DNA from: an uncultured Bacilli bacterium
Lineage (GTDB): Bacteria; Bacillota_I; Bacilli_A; RF39; UBA660
NCBI GenBank assembly: GCA_910584655.1
Contig: CAJUBJ010000016.1
Coordinates: 1-7,960 of the forward strand
Length of the DNA stretch: 7,960 nucleotides
Direction: 5' to 3'
Below, one piece after another: positions 6,128-7,960 of the stretch. The position numbers and the translations under genes are program-made. How positions within the stretch are numbered: the first letter of the stretch is position 1; each line of letters opens with the position of its first letter. The notes under the pieces are model-generated. The model was not told the DNA's origin. It worked only from the letters and a program-made list of their open reading frames with translations, and did not search any database.

Positions 6128-6486
6128 ATAATGAAATCAAAGAATTAGAATTTGAAAAAAAATTATGGTTAGTAGTTATATTCGCTGCTGCATTAAGTAT
6201 ATTAGGTGATGATTTAGAGGAACATTTTATAATAGATCATGATGAAAATGCTGAAAAAAATGCAAAGAAAATATTTATTTTTACTATTGTAATTTCTATA
6301 TTTATATATCTATACTATGTTAATAGAAATTATAAACAATATGAATTATCTAAAATAAAGAATGATGGTAACACAACACTACAATTAATTAGATTAGCTG
6401 GAAGTATTTTAATAGTTGTAGGAGTTATATTTATTTTATATTTTGAAGTAAATGAGAAAAAACCAATTGGAAGCCCAGTAATATAA
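6121..6486 (+). CDS. Small integral membrane protein, three predicted segments
   Basis: A 121-residue protein that I cannot assign to a named family. The N-terminus is acidic (MNNNEIKELEFEKK). Segment one is LWLVVIFAAALSILG (15-29), then a polar loop DDLEEHFIIDHDENAEKNAKK (30-50). Segment two is IFIFTIVISIFIYLYYV (51-67), then the basic stretch NRNYKQYELSKIK. Segment three is SILIVVGVIFILYFEV (95-110), followed by a short polar tail. The basic loop after segment two suggests that this side is cytoplasmic. The start lacks a Shine-Dalgarno site and is probably leaderless, using the TATAAT at 6110-6115. The Nudix gene's AAGGAGG begins on the last base of this stop codon, so the two are co-transcribed. 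Similar small membrane proteins are common in low-GC gut bacteria, but no function is known to me. Confidence 0.75.
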   Translation: MNNNEIKELEFEKKLWLVVIFAAALSILGDDLEEHFIIDHDENAEKNAKKIFIFTIVISIFIYLYYVNRNYKQYELSKIKNDGNTTLQLIRLAGSILIVVGVIFILYFEVNEKKPIGSPVI

Positions 6487-6496
6487 AGGAGGAAAT

Positions 6497-6901
6497 ATGA
6501 AAGTTGTCGGAACAATGTTTTTTAAAAATCAAAAAATTTTAATTGATAAGCCTCGTAAAAGAGCAACTTATCAAATGATAGGTGGTGGAGTTGAAGAAAA
6601 TGAAACAACTTTAGAAGCAGCTATACGTGAATGCCATGAAGAACTGGGAAATAAAGCTATTTTTGATGAAACAAAATTTGAACTAATAATGGATTTTGAT
6701 GAAATAGCAACAAGCGATCCAACTAAAAAAATCCATTTCTACGTTTATAAGTATAGTGGTATTCTTGAAGGTGATTTAACAGAGTCAGAAGAAATAGAAA
6801 AATTCCTGTGGTACGATTCATCTTTTGGTACTGATATTTTATCTAATACTTTAAAACATGAAGTAATACCTTATTGTATAAAAAACAATCTTATAAAATA
6901 A
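6497..6901 (+). CDS. Nudix hydrolase
   Basis: A 134-residue Nudix-fold enzyme. The Nudix box GX5EX7REUXEEXG is complete. Gly 30 and Glu 36 are followed after seven residues by Arg 44-Glu 45, then Glu 48-Glu 49 and Gly 51, with Cys 46 at the usual hydrophobic position. These glutamates coordinate the divalent metal that drives hydrolysis of X-linked nucleoside diphosphates. The opening strand VVGTMFFKNQKILIDKPRK (3-21) and the later HFYVYKYSG and EEIEKFLWYDSS segments match the fold. The last resembles the E-x-x-x-x-x-W-x turn seen in MutT/ADP-sugar-type members. Substrate cannot be told. AAGGAGG (6486-6492) lies only 4 bases before ATG 6497, slightly close but acceptable. The gene follows the membrane protein directly. 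Only AT-rich spacer with no clear terminator follows the stop. Confidence 0.92.
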   Translation: MKVVGTMFFKNQKILIDKPRKRATYQMIGGGVEENETTLEAAIRECHEELGNKAIFDETKFELIMDFDEIATSDPTKKIHFYVYKYSGILEGDLTESEEIEKFLWYDSSFGTDILSNTLKHEVIPYCIKNNLIK

Positions 6902-6957
6902 AACTATTATAATTACTATAAAAATGATAAAATATTATTATAAAGAAGTGTGATAAT

Positions 6958-7848
6958 ATGAAAAGAAAATTAAAAGGAATAACAATACCATATCTTTATT
7001 ATGATAAAAGCAAAAATTATACTTATTACATATATAAAGATAAAGAATACACTAACTTAGATAAACTATTCACTGATTTTGTTGGAAGTTATCTAACATA
7101 TCATTTTAATATAAATGAAAAGACTCATGAAGTGCATAATTTAAGTGAAGTATTAGAAGCTTTACTAAAAAATAAAAAAAGTTTTTCTATTCCTAAAAAT
7201 TATAAAGAAGAATATAGCAAAGAAGAATATGCGTACATTACCAAACTTCAAGATAGATTACTTAATGAAAAATTAAAAATAGAAAATAATCAATTATATG
7301 AGCATAAATTCACTATAAAAAACATTTTTGAATATCGCTTATTTAAATTTACCAAAGAAATATTTGAAAAATATAAAAAAATAGCAATTCCTAAAAAAAT
7401 TCATTCAAACATATTTAATCATGACTACTATGTAGTAGCTGGTAGTGCATATGAATCAATATACCATGCTCTAGATGAAGTTTTTGATGATTCTCTTTAT
7501 TATCAATTTGGTGGTACAAAAAAAGAAAATAATAGAAGTCATTTTCACTCTCACAATTTTGATGATTTAATTTCATTAATATTTGAGAGATCAAGTAAAT
7601 TTAAAATACATGTTTTTCAACAGGAGTTTTACAGTAAGCAAGAATTAGAATTTCTAAATAAGCTTGCAGATAAGCTAAAAAAGATGAAATTTCATAGCGT
7701 TGAAAGAAATATAGATGAATTAGACTATGAAGAATACTTTTATTTAAAAGATAACAAAAAATATTTAAGTCTTCTAATTCATAATATAAGATTTTATAAA
7801 GAAGACAAAAAATATCGTAATGATGTTTTAAATAGCCATAAAATATAA
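6958..7848 (+). CDS. Unrecognised soluble protein with a His-rich motif, 296 residues
   Basis: I do not recognise the family. It is very rich in Lys, Tyr and Phe, with no signal peptide or membrane segment. The N-terminal 60 residues look beta-rich (ITIPYLYYDKSKNYTYYIYKD). A lysine-rich helical middle runs from about 61 to 142. A third part contains YYVVAGSAYESIYHALDEVF (157-176) and YYQFGG (181-186), then HFHSHNFDDLISLIFE (195-210), with His 195, 197 and 199 close to two Asp. This invites a metal-site hypothesis, but nothing confirms it. The C-terminal 70 residues are charged helix. The ribosome site is weak (AAGAAGTG at 6943-6950, 7 bases before ATG), and a TATTAT at 6933-6938 could serve as a -10. 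It is a single-gene unit closed by a strong terminator. Composition is like its neighbours, so there is no sign of recent transfer. Confidence 0.82.
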   Translation: MKRKLKGITIPYLYYDKSKNYTYYIYKDKEYTNLDKLFTDFVGSYLTYHFNINEKTHEVHNLSEVLEALLKNKKSFSIPKNYKEEYSKEEYAYITKLQDRLLNEKLKIENNQLYEHKFTIKNIFEYRLFKFTKEIFEKYKKIAIPKKIHSNIFNHDYYVVAGSAYESIYHALDEVFDDSLYYQFGGTKKENNRSHFHSHNFDDLISLIFERSSKFKIHVFQQEFYSKQELEFLNKLADKLKKMKFHSVERNIDELDYEEYFYLKDNKKYLSLLIHNIRFYKEDKKYRNDVLNSHKI

Positions 7849-7850
7849 TC

Positions 7851-7877
7851 AATCCTTTTCTAAAAAAGGATTTTTTT
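7851..7877 (+). terminator. Intrinsic terminator after the His-motif gene
   Basis: AATCCTTTT (7851-7859) pairs with AAAAGGATT (7864-7872) around the 4-base loop CTAA, followed by a T run through 7877. It starts three bases after the stop codon. Confidence 0.9.
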
Positions 7878-7878
7878 G

Positions 7879-7884
7879 TATAAT
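7879..7884 (+). promoter_or_regulatory. Candidate -10 box of the last gene
   Basis: An exact TATAAT sits directly after the terminator T run. It would give transcription start near 7891, ahead of GGTGAT (7905-7910) and ATG 7915. No acceptable -35 hexamer is visible at 16-18 bases, so the call rests on the -10 alone. Confidence 0.4.
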
Positions 7885-7914
7885 AAAATAGTAAGTAAAA
7901 TAGTGGTGATTAGT

Positions 7915-7960
7915 ATGGCAATAAAAATGAATCCAGATACATATGATAAAGCAAGTGAAA
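7915..7960 (+). CDS. Start of a further gene, truncated by the window end
   Basis: ATG 7915 opens a frame reading MAIKMNPDTYDKASE to the window edge. GGTGAT (7905-7910) complements the outer part of the 16S anti-Shine-Dalgarno and lies 4 bases upstream. The gene follows a strong terminator and has its own candidate TATAAT, so it is a new transcription unit. Fifteen residues are too few to assign a family. The opening resembles short helical secreted proteins of the WXG/type VII kind only in a general way. Confidence 0.6.
   Translation, partial: MAIKMNPDTYDKASE

Noticed and set aside
6902..6957. Terminator after the Nudix gene
   Set aside because: The segment is AT-rich, but I could not find a paired stem followed by a T run.
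1..7960. Possible recoded genetic code (TGA as Trp) because no gene ends in TGA
   Set aside because: All reading frames are intact under the standard code, Trp residues in conserved motifs are TGG, and ten TAA/TAG stops in an AT-rich genome is unremarkable.
1..7960. A single coherent nucleotide-metabolism or phage-defence island
   Set aside because: The genes fall in at least six separate transcription units with their own promoters and terminators and ordinary composition. No known defence effector, integrase or attachment-site repeat is visible.

Overview
The window is strongly AT-rich. It has consensus Shine-Dalgarno sites, a perfect sigma-A type promoter and hairpin-plus-T-tract terminators. 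This fits a low-GC member of the Bacillota, most plausibly an uncultured gut Bacilli or Clostridia lineage; that assignment is inference from composition and protein style. The standard bacterial code applies: tryptophans in conserved motifs are TGG, no frame is broken by TGA, and all ten visible stops are TAA or TAG. No tRNA, rRNA, CRISPR array, insertion sequence or replication origin was seen.

Layout: (1) 1-188 is the C-terminal end of an Rpn/PD-(D/E)XK nuclease-transposase family protein, followed by a terminator-like hairpin. (2) 257-1784 is a two-gene operon of a SIS-domain sugar-phosphate-binding protein and a divergent HAM1/RdgB-like nucleoside triphosphate pyrophosphatase. It ends in a bidirectional terminator shared with the convergent reverse-strand gene. 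(3) 1805-2668 (reverse) is an unrecognised cytoplasmic protein. (4) 2809-4716 is a secreted lipoprotein made of six copies of a roughly 92-residue repeat, under a perfect TTGACA-17-TATAAT promoter. (5) 4781-6093 is an operon of a Ppx/GppA-like phosphatase and a pyridoxamine-phosphate-oxidase-like flavin protein. (6) 6121-6901 is a small membrane protein, probably translated from a leaderless mRNA, followed closely by a Nudix hydrolase. (7) 6958-7848 is an unrecognised soluble protein with a His-rich motif, closed by a terminator. (8) From 7915 a further gene begins and runs off the window.

A loose theme is phosphate and nucleotide housekeeping (HAM1-like, Ppx-like, Nudix, SIS, PPOX-fold), but the genes sit in separate short transcription units, so a single pathway is not demonstrated. 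The most unusual items are the six-repeat lipoprotein, the SIS plus divergent HAM1 pair, and several overlapping expression signals: a ribosome site in a terminator hairpin, a -35 box inside a terminator stem, and a -10 box inside a palindrome that leads into a leaderless start.
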